Shown piece by piece: positions 24,956 through 33,221 of a stretch of 37,070 nucleotides of DNA. Positions within the stretch are counted from its first letter, which is position 1. Each line of letters opens with the position of its first letter. The position numbers and the translations under genes were made by a program. Where the stretch lies: positions 85,108 through 122,177 of the forward strand of contig NZ_GL891989.1 in assembly GCF_000213555.1 (NCBI RefSeq), in the 5' to 3' direction. The stretch comes from Dysgonomonas gadei ATCC BAA-286 (lineage in GTDB: Bacteria > Bacteroidota > Bacteroidia > Bacteroidales > Dysgonomonadaceae). The notes below the pieces were generated by a model that was not told the origin of the DNA, did not search any database, and was given only the letters and a program-made list of their open reading frames with translations.

Positions 24956-26371
24956 ATGAGCCGAAAGAAAAAAGAACTTCCTCTGATAGAGAATGTGCAG
25001 ATTGTGGATATAGCTGCTGAAGGCAAAGCCATAGCCAAAGTAGATGATATGGTTGTGTTTATACCTTATGTAGTACCGGGCGATGTAATCGATTTGCAGA
25101 TTACCCGGAAAAAAAATAAGTATGCAGAGGGTAAACCTGTCAGGTTTGTTACATATTCTCCTGACCGTGCAGAGGCGTTTTGTGAACATTTCGGTATCTG
25201 TGGAGGATGTAAATGGCAGATACTGCCATATGCGGAACAGTTGAAATTCAAGCAGAAGCAGGTAACTGACAACCTTACCCGTATAGGAAAAGTAGATTTG
25301 CCTGAAATTCAACCGATATTAGGTTCGCAAAAGACAGAGTTTTACCGGAACAAGCTGGAATATACTTTCTCAAATAAAAAGTGGCTGACTTTGGAGCAAT
25401 TACGTTCGGGAGAAAACTTTGCCGATATGAATATGGACGGGCTGGGCTTTCATATTCCGGGGATGTTTGACAAAGTATTGGATATCAATAAATGCTGGTT
25501 GCAAGATGATGTTTCGAACCAGATACGGAACTTTATCCGCCAGTATTGCCATGAAAAAGGATATACCTTTTTCGATTTGCGGAATAGGGGCGGGCTGATG
25601 CGCAACCTGATTATCCGTACCTCTACTACCGGCGAATTGATGGTTATCGTAGTATTCTACGATGATGAAAAACAACAGCAGGAAGATTTACTGAAAGCTA
25701 TTGCAGATAAGTTTCCTCAGATTACAGCCCTGTTGTATATTGTCAACCAAAAGGCAAACGACACGATTACTGATCAGGAAGTGCTGACATGGAAAGGAAA
25801 TGACTTTATTTACGAAGAGATGGAGGGCCTTAAATTCAAGATTGGACCGAAGTCATTTTACCAGACAAACAGTGAGCAGGCATATAATTTATATAAAGTG
25901 GCCAGTGACTTTGCCCGGCTGAATGGAGATGAACTTGTGTATGACTTATACACGGGAACAGGCACGATTGCTAACTTTGTGGCGCGCCAGTCAAAAAAGG
26001 TAGTCGGAATAGAATATGTGGAAGATGCCATTGAAGATGCCCGGTTCAATTCTATGAATAACAAAATCGATAATACGCTATTCTATGCCGGGGATATGAA
26101 GGATATACTTACTCAGGACTTCATTAATGAGCATGGCCGTCCGGATGTAATTATCACAGACCCTCCACGCGCGGGTATGCATGACGATGTTATCAAGTCT
26201 ATACTCTTTGCCGAGCCTCAACGGATTGTGTATGTAAGCTGTAATCCTGCGACTCAGGCACGGGATCTGTCTTTATTGGATGAGAAATATAAAGTTACGA
26301 AAGTTCAGCCGGTAGATATGTTTCCTCATACACATCATGTAGAGAACGTGGTCCTGTTAGAAAAACGATAA
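24956..26371 (+). CDS. rlmD: 23S rRNA (uracil-5)-methyltransferase, RlmD/RumA type
   Basis: 471 residues. It methylates C5 of a uridine in 23S rRNA (U1939 for RlmD) using SAM. An N-terminal TRAM domain (about 8-65) precedes an iron-sulphur cluster with Cys76, Cys82, Cys85 and probably Cys180 (spacing as in RumA). The methylase domain has KIGPKSFYQTNSEQAYNLY, DLYTGTGTIANF, the DPPRAGMH motif, and the nucleophile Cys in VYVSCNPAT near residue 429. I place the start at 24956, since an in-frame ATG at 24851 would add a 35-residue hydrophobic extension across a promoter and repeat end. Exact target base (RlmD versus RlmCD-like) is not certain. It converges on the next gene with a 20-bp gap. Confidence 0.9.
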   Translation: MSRKKKELPLIENVQIVDIAAEGKAIAKVDDMVVFIPYVVPGDVIDLQITRKKNKYAEGKPVRFVTYSPDRAEAFCEHFGICGGCKWQILPYAEQLKFKQKQVTDNLTRIGKVDLPEIQPILGSQKTEFYRNKLEYTFSNKKWLTLEQLRSGENFADMNMDGLGFHIPGMFDKVLDINKCWLQDDVSNQIRNFIRQYCHEKGYTFFDLRNRGGLMRNLIIRTSTTGELMVIVVFYDDEKQQQEDLLKAIADKFPQITALLYIVNQKANDTITDQEVLTWKGNDFIYEEMEGLKFKIGPKSFYQTNSEQAYNLYKVASDFARLNGDELVYDLYTGTGTIANFVARQSKKVVGIEYVEDAIEDARFNSMNNKIDNTLFYAGDMKDILTQDFINEHGRPDVIITDPPRAGMHDDVIKSILFAEPQRIVYVSCNPATQARDLSLLDEKYKVTKVQPVDMFPHTHHVENVVLLEKR

Positions 26372-26391
26372 TACGACCAGCGCCTGAAGCA

Positions 26392-27540
26392 TTATTTAAA
26401 GGCAAGATATGTCCACACTGGGTAGTGATCGGAATACTTGACCTTATCTACTGTACAATTATAGGATTCAAAAGCTCGCGAATGTAATATAAAGTCTATC
26501 CTCACCCAGAAGTAGTTTTCATGGTAGGTAATCCCTTGTCCAAACCCCGAATTGGCATATGAATCGACCAGATCGCCCTTCATCGTGTGATAAGCGTAGG
26601 AGATAGGAGTATCGTTAAAGTCTCCGCAGACGATCGTTGCTTTAGCATCTTGCTTATCCATAAAACTTCTGATAAGGTTTACTTGTGATTCGCGTATTTG
26701 ATATGCTGCACCCAGTCTGTCCTGGAGAGTATTGGCCATCTCATCAAAGGATTCCCTGTCCCTTGTTTTGAGGAAGTCTTTATAGAGCTTTTTGTCTTCC
26801 GTAGTTAGCCTGTTCGATTCCAGATGGTTCACAACGAGAGTGACGGTGCGGCGGTCTATTTCCAGTTTGTGTATAACCGATCCGTTGTAAGAACTTTGAA
26901 TCGGTATCTTTATTGATTCCGTAATCGGGAATTTTGAATAGCAGGCGATACCATAGATATAGGATCGTTTAGTCTTCCTTGGTTTCCCCAGTTCAATAAT
27001 AGAGCGGTACGGATAATCTTTCATTATCTCATTCAACTCCTGTAATGAAATGATACTACCTTTACCCTTCTTAGCTGCTACGGCGAACTCCTGAAAGCAA
27101 ACAATGTCGGCATTACACTGAGTTACATATTCGAAGATAGGGTTATTCTGAGCCTTTTCTCCTGTCAGCCAGTTGAATCCCCTTACATTATAAGTGAGTA
27201 CCTTTATCTTGTTTGCGGGTATATCTTTTTCTTTGGTCTCCATATGCACAGGGAAGCAAGTCGATATAGGCTGCCAGCAGGCAAGAATCACAACCAACTG
27301 TATTAAAGCATACTTCCAACGGAAGAAGACAGTCCAAAGAATGAGATAAGCGATATTGATAAATAGCAGGATAGGGAATATTAACCCTAAGTAAGCGATT
27401 AAGGTCACCTTAGAGGGGACTACCGACCATGCCAGTAATGATAGCAGCAATAATATAATTGCTATAATATTGGTAGCAAAGATACTATACTTGATGACTT
27501 TGCCTATCTTCTTTCCTAAGAGCTTACTTGTTACTGGCAT
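26392..27540 (-). CDS. Membrane-anchored endonuclease/exonuclease/phosphatase-family protein
   Basis: 382 residues. Three N-terminal membrane segments (about 15-95) are followed by a complete EEP (DNase I-like) domain: LTYNVRGFNW, CFQEFA (metal-binding Glu), NHLESNRL, VCGDFNDTPISYAYH (catalytic Asp and Asn) and SDHYPVW (catalytic His). The domain begins after the last helix, so it probably acts on the periplasmic side. Substrate could be nucleic acid, a sugar phosphate or a phospholipid. It is the last gene of a three-gene minus-strand operon and overlaps the upstream rhomboid gene by 17 bp. Confidence 0.88.
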   Translation of the reverse strand: MPVTSKLLGKKIGKVIKYSIFATNIIAIILLLLSLLAWSVVPSKVTLIAYLGLIFPILLFINIAYLILWTVFFRWKYALIQLVVILACWQPISTCFPVHMETKEKDIPANKIKVLTYNVRGFNWLTGEKAQNNPIFEYVTQCNADIVCFQEFAVAAKKGKGSIISLQELNEIMKDYPYRSIIELGKPRKTKRSYIYGIACYSKFPITESIKIPIQSSYNGSVIHKLEIDRRTVTLVVNHLESNRLTTEDKKLYKDFLKTRDRESFDEMANTLQDRLGAAYQIRESQVNLIRSFMDKQDAKATIVCGDFNDTPISYAYHTMKGDLVDSYANSGFGQGITYHENYFWVRIDFILHSRAFESYNCTVDKVKYSDHYPVWTYLAFK

Positions 27541-28411
27541 CGAATAATCGTTTTTTTTCGGCTGAACTAAGGCTATTATAGCCTGAAGCCTTGAGCTTGT
27601 CCAGAATACGGTCTATTTCTTCCGATTCGTTATATTTCCGCTGATTATATTCATAGTCCGCCTGATTTTTGAATTTAACCTTCATCTTGGGATCTCTCTT
27701 CGACTTAGGTTTCGTTAAATTAACGATAGAATCCATTATTTTGTTTATCCAACGGGTAATATCTTTTCCTCTCAGATATTGCTTCGCATATATATATCCC
27801 ATTAAAGCACCGCCAATGTGGGCTATATGGCCACCGGGATTACTGGTGCTGGTAAGTCCGATAAAATCAAGGACGAAGATAACCAGAGCTATATAGATGA
27901 TTTTTATCCGTCCCAGAAAAAGCAGTCCTATTTCGGTATTAGGCCGGTAAAATGCAACCGCAAATATAATTGCCATTACCGAAGCTGATGCTCCGATCAT
28001 CGGGGCGCCATTCATTAGTACAAACATTGGGATTATGTTGAATGTCAGCACAAAAAGGGCTGCTCCAGCCAATCCCCCGAGTATATACAGACTACCAAGA
28101 CTTTTAGCGTTGAAATATGAAAGAAATATCTGTCCGAACCAATACAGCATTAACATATTGAACAATATATGAAAAAAGTTCTCATGTACAAACATATATG
28201 TTAATGGCGTCCAGAAATGCGTCTTCAATAACTCCAACTGTGCCGGTATGGCTATATAACTGATAACGAAATCAGTGATATCTATATTGAAGAGCTTGGT
28301 AATGTTAACTGCTATCAATATAAGGAAAACACATACATTGATGACGATCAGCCGTATCAATACATCTTTTCGCTTAAGTATAGGTTTTATATTATCCGAA
28401 AATATTCCCAT
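27524..28411 (-). CDS. Rhomboid-family intramembrane serine protease with C-terminal tail domain
   Basis: 295 residues. Rhomboid motifs are complete: the HENFFHILFNM loop and helix (oxyanion Asn), catalytic Ser in MIGASASVMA, and catalytic His in HIAHIGGALMGY. Six membrane helices span about 20-215. A basic, hydrophilic tail of about 70 residues follows (KRDPKMKVKF...KKRLFDASNK), of the DUF6576 kind seen on Bacteroidota rhomboids. It cleaves transmembrane substrates within the membrane; the substrates are unknown. It overlaps both neighbours (20 bp and 17 bp), showing tight translational coupling in the operon. Confidence 0.9.
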   Translation of the reverse strand: MGIFSDNIKPILKRKDVLIRLIVINVCVFLILIAVNITKLFNIDITDFVISYIAIPAQLELLKTHFWTPLTYMFVHENFFHILFNMLMLYWFGQIFLSYFNAKSLGSLYILGGLAGAALFVLTFNIIPMFVLMNGAPMIGASASVMAIIFAVAFYRPNTEIGLLFLGRIKIIYIALVIFVLDFIGLTSTSNPGGHIAHIGGALMGYIYAKQYLRGKDITRWINKIMDSIVNLTKPKSKRDPKMKVKFKNQADYEYNQRKYNESEEIDRILDKLKASGYNSLSSAEKKRLFDASNK

Positions 28412-29147
28412 TTGTAGTAAATCCTTTTTTACGCCAATAAAGCAATATGATAAGACCTGTTATAAGCCCTCCAAGATGGGCAAAGTGCGCCACATTATCT
28501 CCGACTCTATCCACTACGCCTAATGAAAGCTCAATAACACCATATCCGATAACAAACCACTTTGCTTTGATTGGTATCGGTGGGAAGAGGAGCATAAGTT
28601 CCGCATTAGGGAATAACATTCCAAATGCAACCAGTATTCCAAAAACAGCGCCTGATGCACCCAGCATTGGAGTATTGATAAGTGCAAATAAATTCTGTAT
28701 TGCCTCGTGATCACTTACATTTGCCATAACACTCGTAGCTCCGGCCTGTACTTGCGATACTATATCGGGAGATAAACTTTCTTCAATTCCTTTGATCCTG
28801 AGATAAGTAACTAATATTTGCAGTGCTGCAGCTCCTATCCCTGTAATTATATAATACACAAAGAATTTCTTAGGCCCCCATACTGTTTCCAATACACGTC
28901 CGAACATAAATACGGCAAACATATTGAAGAACAAATGGCTAATGCCACCGTGCATAAACATATATGTTATGATTTGGTGAGGCATAAAGAGGGATGAGGT
29001 GATGTAATGAAGCGACAAATAATTATTCAGGTTCACTATATCTTTCAGCATCACAGTCGCAAAATACGCTAATACATTTATGATAAGCAAATTCCGTGTT
29101 ACAACCGGAATGGAACTCATAAAGCCTGCACTATTCTGATTCATCAT
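28392..29147 (-). CDS. Rhomboid-family intramembrane serine protease
   Basis: 251 residues, six membrane helices, no tail domain. The motifs are HGGISHLFFNMFAVFMFG, catalytic Ser in MLGASGAVFGILVAFGM, and catalytic His in VAHFAHLGGLITG. A long loop (about 120-150: KGIEESLSPDIVSQVQAGATSVM) separates helices. It is the first gene of the minus-strand operon, and the next rhomboid starts inside its last codons. Two paralogous rhomboids side by side are common in Bacteroidota and may divide substrates. A second Met directly follows the first, so the start could be one codon later. Confidence 0.92.
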   Translation of the reverse strand: MMNQNSAGFMSSIPVVTRNLLIINVLAYFATVMLKDIVNLNNYLSLHYITSSLFMPHQIITYMFMHGGISHLFFNMFAVFMFGRVLETVWGPKKFFVYYIITGIGAAALQILVTYLRIKGIEESLSPDIVSQVQAGATSVMANVSDHEAIQNLFALINTPMLGASGAVFGILVAFGMLFPNAELMLLFPPIPIKAKWFVIGYGVIELSLGVVDRVGDNVAHFAHLGGLITGLIILLYWRKKGFTTNGNIFG

Positions 29148-29175
29148 TTTTCCTTAAAAATTGTTTTTTCAAGCC

Positions 29176-29183
29176 CAAAAGTA
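29176..29183 (-). promoter_or_regulatory. -7 box of the rhomboid operon promoter
   Basis: On the minus strand TACTTTTG matches the -7 consensus and lies about 28 bp upstream of the ATG. Confidence 0.45.
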
Positions 29184-29287
29184 CTTATATTTTTTCTTTT
29201 TCATTCTAAAATGGTATCTACATTTAGATATTTTGCAATTTAGCATGAGTTTTTCCGTTTTTTTTTATGATTATTAAATAAAACACT

Positions 29288-29295
29288 TATATTTG
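29288..29295 (+). promoter_or_regulatory. -7 box of the HU gene promoter
   Basis: TATATTTG fits the consensus exactly and lies 74 bp upstream of the HU start, leaving an AT-rich leader of about 65 nt. Confidence 0.5.
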
Positions 29296-29369
29296 AGAGC
29301 TAGAAACAGAAATAGAGTAAAACGTAATTTCAGTTATATAATGTTTAATTAATCATTACAAAATTTATT

Positions 29370-29636
29370 ATGAACAAGACAGAACTTATCAATGCTATTG
29401 CTGAAAAATCAGGCTTGAGCAAAGTAGATTCTAAAAAAGCTCTGGAAGCTTTTATCGAATCAGTAACAGGAGAAGTTAAAGCAGGTGGAAAAGTTGCCCT
29501 AGTTGGTTTCGGAACATTCTCTGTAACTCAAAAAGCTGCTAGAAAAGGCATTAACCCAAGAACTAAAGCGGTTATCAACATCCCTGCTAAGAAAACTGTT
29601 AAATTTAAAGCTGGTGCTGATTTAGCTGCATTGTAA
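29370..29636 (+). CDS. HU-family DNA-binding protein
   Basis: 88 residues, the standard HU size. MNKTELINAIAEKSGLSKVDSKKALEAF forms the helical dimer base, VALVGFGTFSVTQKAARKGINPRT the beta-arm start, and AKKTVKFKAGADL the C-terminal helix. The Pro that intercalates into DNA is present in the GINPRTKAVINIPAKK arm. It bends and compacts the nucleoid. It is monocistronic, with its own promoter and terminator. HU proteins are also host factors for recombination by Bacteroides conjugative elements, but no direct link is visible here. Confidence 0.95.
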   Translation: MNKTELINAIAEKSGLSKVDSKKALEAFIESVTGEVKAGGKVALVGFGTFSVTQKAARKGINPRTKAVINIPAKKTVKFKAGADLAAL

Positions 29637-29665
29637 TTTAACTATTACATTTCTAAAAGATAAAG

Positions 29666-29697
29666 AGCAGAGAAGGATTTCTTTCTCTGCTTTTTCT
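29666..29697 (+). terminator. Terminator of the HU gene
   Basis: AGCAGAGAA (29666-29674) pairs perfectly with TTCTCTGCT (29683-29691), followed by TTTTCTTT. Confidence 0.8.
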
Positions 29698-29725
29698 TTA
29701 GACCTATCATTACTTTTGGAATAAG

Positions 29726-29905
29726 AAAAAGTAACAAAGGTAACACATTTTTAGCTATTAGCTGATAGCTGTTAGCCGATAGCTTATGTACAAAACCTGA
29801 CAAACCTGACGACTTTTCACACAATTTTTATTGTCACTTTTTCTTCTAAAAACTCCGTGGACTCCTTTTTGGCTCCGCCGACCGTTGGTTCTCCGTGGTT
29901 AAAAA
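29726..29905 (-). repeat. Intergenic repeat, copy B (inverted relative to copy A)
   Basis: 180 bp that, reverse-complemented, match 24701-24871. The 83-bp block at 29773-29855 is identical. The 9-bp greater length comes from an extra CGG and an extra 7-bp unit in the AGCTAT stretch, minus one base elsewhere. Its -7-like TACCTTTG points left, toward the HU terminator, so it would make an antisense transcript if active. The repeat lies directly behind the HU terminator. Confidence 0.9.
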
Positions 29906-30026
29906 TTTCTCGCAAAGACTCTAAGACGCAAAAAGGTAACAGTTCCCCAGAAAGTAACAAAGGTTACACTTTTTCAACTTATTACTTAAAACTTACTACT
30001 TATTTCAATATTTCAAAGAGCTAACA
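29906..30026. repeat. Diverged outer part of intergenic repeat copy B
   Basis: It shares short ordered blocks with 24586-24700 in reverse complement, including TTCAAAGAGCT and AAAGGTTAC. It also contains GTAACAAAGGTTAC, another version of the GTAAC-AAAGG-TAAC near-palindrome found in the core. No gene is seen. Confidence 0.45.
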
Positions 30027-30098
30027 GCTAAAGGCTACCGGCTCTTACCCTATAGATAAAACTTCTCTGCTTTTATAAGCTTTATAGATAGTTTTTTA

Positions 30099-30106
30099 TA
30101 ATTTTG
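30099..30106 (+). promoter_or_regulatory. -7 box of the argS promoter
   Basis: TAATTTTG matches TAnnTTTG and lies 36 bp upstream of the argS ATG. Confidence 0.5.
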
Positions 30107-30142
30107 CAAACTTAATAATGAAAATAATAAATAATTAATATA

Positions 30143-31939
30143 ATGAAGATTGAAGCCAGGTTGCAGGAAAACGTAATAAAGGGAATTGAAACCCTATACG
30201 GACAGACGATATCGTCCGGGCAGGCCTCATTACAAAAGACGAAAAAAGAATTTGAAGGTCATCTTACCCTTGTCGTTTTCCCTTTTGTGAAAATGTCAAA
30301 GAAAGGACCCGAGCAAACCGCGCGGGAAATAGGGGAGTGGCTTGTTGCAAATACTTCTGAAGTAGAAAGCTTTAATGTGATTAAGGGCTTTCTGAACCTG
30401 ACTATATCAGGAGCTTGTTGGTTACAGGAGCTTAATTCTGTACGTTCTGTTGCGAATTACGGGATTCAAGAGATTAAAGCAGACGCCCCGTTGGTTATGG
30501 TAGAATATTCTTCACCAAATACCAATAAACCATTGCACTTGGGTCATGTGCGTAACAATCTGCTTGGCTTTGCTTTATCCGAAGTGTTAAAAGCAAATGG
30601 TAAAAGAGTACTAAAAACCAATATAGTAAACGACCGTGGTATTCATATCTGCAAATCCATGTTGGCCTGGCAGAAATGGGGAAATGGAGAGACCCCCGAA
30701 TCGAGCGGTAAGAAAGGAGACCATTTGGTCGGTGACTATTATGTATTGTTCGACAGGCATTATAAAGCCGAGCTGGCAGAATTGCAAGAAGGTGGCTTGC
30801 CGAAAGAAGAAGCGGAAGCCCAGTCCAAGCTGATGGGCGAAGCCCGCGAAATGCTTCGCAGGTGGGAAGCCGGAGACACCGATACGGTTTACTTATGGAA
30901 AATGATGAATTCATGGGTATATGCTGGTTTTGATGAAACATATAAGAAACTGGGAGTAGACTTTAATGAAATATATTACGAATCGGAAACTTATCTGGAT
31001 GGGAAAGAAACGGTTTTGGATGGATTGAAAAGAGGTGTTTTCTACCGGAAAGAAGATGGTTCGGTATGGGCTGATCTTACTGCCGACGGGCTGGATCATA
31101 AATTGCTTCTGCGTAGCGATGGCACTTCCGTTTATATGACACAGGATATAGGTACCGCACAACAACGATTCAAAGCTCATAAAGACCTGAGTGAAATGAT
31201 CTATGTGGTCGGCAACGAGCAGAATTATCACTTTCAGGTACTTTCCATCGTTTTGGATAAGCTGGGCTACGAATTTGGTAAGGGACTTGTGCATTTCTCG
31301 TATGGTATGGTGGAACTTCCCGAAGGTAAGATGAAATCGCGTGAAGGCACGGTTGTGGATGCCGACGACCTTGTCGAAGAAATGATATCTACAGCCAAAG
31401 TAACTTCTGAAGAGTTGGGTAAGCTGGATGGCGCTACAGAAGACGAGGCAAACAATATTGCACGTATCGTAGGAATGGGAGCATTGAAATATTTTATTCT
31501 GAAGGTAGATCCTAAAAAGAATATGACTTTCAACCCGAAAGAATCTATTGATTTTAACGGAAATACAGGGCCGTTTATACAATATACTTATGCGCGTATC
31601 CAATCGGTGATCCGTAAGGCCGGTGACCAGGGATTATCTATTCCGCTATCTTTACCTACCGATATTGTACTCACACCAAAAGAAGAAAATCTTATACAAC
31701 TCGCGGCCGAATATGCTGCTGTTGTAAAACAGGCAGGAGATGAATATAATCCTGCATTAATCGCTAATTATATATATGAATTAGTAAAAGAATATAATCA
31801 GTTCTATCATGATTATACAATACTGAAAGAGGAAAATGCTGCATTAAGAGATTTCCGTCTGGTACTTTCGCAGGAAGTCGGTAAAATTGTAAAAAGCGGT
31901 ATGTCCCTGTTAGGTATTGAAGTTCCCGACCGGATGTAA
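30143..31939 (+). CDS. argS: Arginyl-tRNA synthetase
   Basis: 598 residues, typical for class I ArgRS. It charges tRNA-Arg with arginine in the cytoplasm. An N-terminal Add1 domain (about 1-110) precedes the catalytic fold with the HIGH motif as HLGHVRNN (about 131-138). The second ATP motif is GKMKSREGTVV (about 394-404), in place of KMSKS, as is common in bacterial ArgRS. The C-terminal DALR anticodon-binding domain starts around GNTGPFIQYTYARI. It converges with the next gene, with only 4 bp between stops, and no separate terminator is visible. Confidence 0.97.
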   Translation: MKIEARLQENVIKGIETLYGQTISSGQASLQKTKKEFEGHLTLVVFPFVKMSKKGPEQTAREIGEWLVANTSEVESFNVIKGFLNLTISGACWLQELNSVRSVANYGIQEIKADAPLVMVEYSSPNTNKPLHLGHVRNNLLGFALSEVLKANGKRVLKTNIVNDRGIHICKSMLAWQKWGNGETPESSGKKGDHLVGDYYVLFDRHYKAELAELQEGGLPKEEAEAQSKLMGEAREMLRRWEAGDTDTVYLWKMMNSWVYAGFDETYKKLGVDFNEIYYESETYLDGKETVLDGLKRGVFYRKEDGSVWADLTADGLDHKLLLRSDGTSVYMTQDIGTAQQRFKAHKDLSEMIYVVGNEQNYHFQVLSIVLDKLGYEFGKGLVHFSYGMVELPEGKMKSREGTVVDADDLVEEMISTAKVTSEELGKLDGATEDEANNIARIVGMGALKYFILKVDPKKNMTFNPKESIDFNGNTGPFIQYTYARIQSVIRKAGDQGLSIPLSLPTDIVLTPKEENLIQLAAEYAAVVKQAGDEYNPALIANYIYELVKEYNQFYHDYTILKEENAALRDFRLVLSQEVGKIVKSGMSLLGIEVPDRM

Positions 31940-31943
31940 TACT

Positions 31944-33005
31944 CTATTCAGAAATAGGATCAGAATCTCCTTCGAGAGGTTCTTCCTCTATCCCAAGTTG
32001 TTCATTCAGCTTGGGAATATTTTTTAACCTCGTTTCCAGTTCCGCTTTATAAAGGGCTACCTGGATGGCCAGTTCCGAGCGGCTCTTCTCCGGTAGCATC
32101 TCAAAAGCAGAGTTTATCCATTTCACGGCATTTTCTACATCATCGAGGCATTCATTTGCTAAAGCTATATTAGATGCCAGTCGTATTTTTTTTGTGGGTT
32201 TACTTTCTTCATAGAGACTACCCCAGATATCCGCAGCTTCGAGCCACTTTCCCTGTTCCACATATTTTGCAGCCTGTTTCATCTCCGAAGAGTTATCCGA
32301 ATAATACCAGCGCTGGCTTGTCTTCCACGAAGGTATAAAGTTGCTGGTTATTTTATCCGCGCCCACTACCGACATTTCGGTAACAAGGCTGTTGATTTCG
32401 TCTACATTGTTCTTTATCCTGCTCCAATCAGTCGCTTCCTGCCTGAAAAGACTATCTACAAGCCCGATCGGGGCGCCATATTGGGCACCATCTTTGGCGT
32501 ACGCTCTCATTATAACTCCCAACTTTGTACCGAGAATACTGTAATTACTGAAATATGCTGTGTTTTCTGTTTCCAGTTGGGCGGAAATCGCAAATAGATT
32601 GAGAGACAACAATGCATCCGCATCTTTCTCGTGACAAATGGTTTGGACTTTTCTTGCCGGCAGCAGTGTTATATCATTGTTCGATCCATTGTATGTTTTA
32701 TAAGGGTATAATTCTACTTTGTTAAAGTATTTTTCCTCATTCATAAACTTAGTCAGCGAATTCATAAATATGGTGCGGGCACTATCCATTGATAAAATCG
32801 ACGGACCATTATTGGAGGGGGCGGTTTCTTCATCATTGTCTAATGTCGGGCTGTTGTCTACAATAACTACATTCGTAACTTCCGGAGGGAAAGATATGAA
32901 TGCGGGTTGCCGTATATCTATCGATATAATATTGGTTGTGGTACACGAACTCAATATATATATGAATATAATGGAGGATAATACCTGCTTCATAATACGT
33001 TTCAT
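31944..33005 (-). CDS. DUF6340 family lipoprotein
   Basis: 353 residues. The N-terminus (KQVLSSIIFIYILSSCTTT) is a lipoprotein signal with Cys at 21. The next 200 residues match the DUF6340 pattern (IDIRQPAFISFPPEVTNVVIVDNS, then SARTIFMNSLTKFMNEEKYF and HEKDADALLSLNLF). The last 120 residues are TPR-like helices (AAKYVEQGKWLEAADIWGSL, ALANECLDDVENAVKWINSAF). Function unknown, probably envelope-associated. It has no operon partner. Confidence 0.82.
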   Translation of the reverse strand: MKRIMKQVLSSIIFIYILSSCTTTNIISIDIRQPAFISFPPEVTNVVIVDNSPTLDNDEETAPSNNGPSILSMDSARTIFMNSLTKFMNEEKYFNKVELYPYKTYNGSNNDITLLPARKVQTICHEKDADALLSLNLFAISAQLETENTAYFSNYSILGTKLGVIMRAYAKDGAQYGAPIGLVDSLFRQEATDWSRIKNNVDEINSLVTEMSVVGADKITSNFIPSWKTSQRWYYSDNSSEMKQAAKYVEQGKWLEAADIWGSLYEESKPTKKIRLASNIALANECLDDVENAVKWINSAFEMLPEKSRSELAIQVALYKAELETRLKNIPKLNEQLGIEEEPLEGDSDPISE

Positions 33006-33102
33006 TTGATGCTAACTCTTTATTTTCAATTTCATCGCGACAGGGCATAAATGCCGGAAAATAACAAATGGCTCTGCGACCCTAAATGTACAAAATAAGC
33101 AT

Positions 33103-33110
33103 TATATTTG
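33103..33110 (+). promoter_or_regulatory. Candidate promoter of the helicase gene
   Basis: TATATTTG matches the -7 consensus. It lies 111 bp upstream of the helicase ATG in the divergent gap, leaving a leader of about 105 nt. Confidence 0.4.
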
Positions 33111-33221
33111 TAATATAAGTAAAAGAAAATATTTAGTGCTACTTTATTTAGTCATAACTAACTATTGCTGTTTCAGATACGAAAGCAATAAATGTGTATA
33201 TGACCTTAATTATAAAAATAA

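Noticed and set aside
30911..31603. A 230-codon reverse-strand open frame within argS.
   Set aside because: It lies antisense to a highly conserved gene, its protein is rich in Phe, His and Ile with no domain pattern, and such frames are common opposite AT-rich coding DNA.
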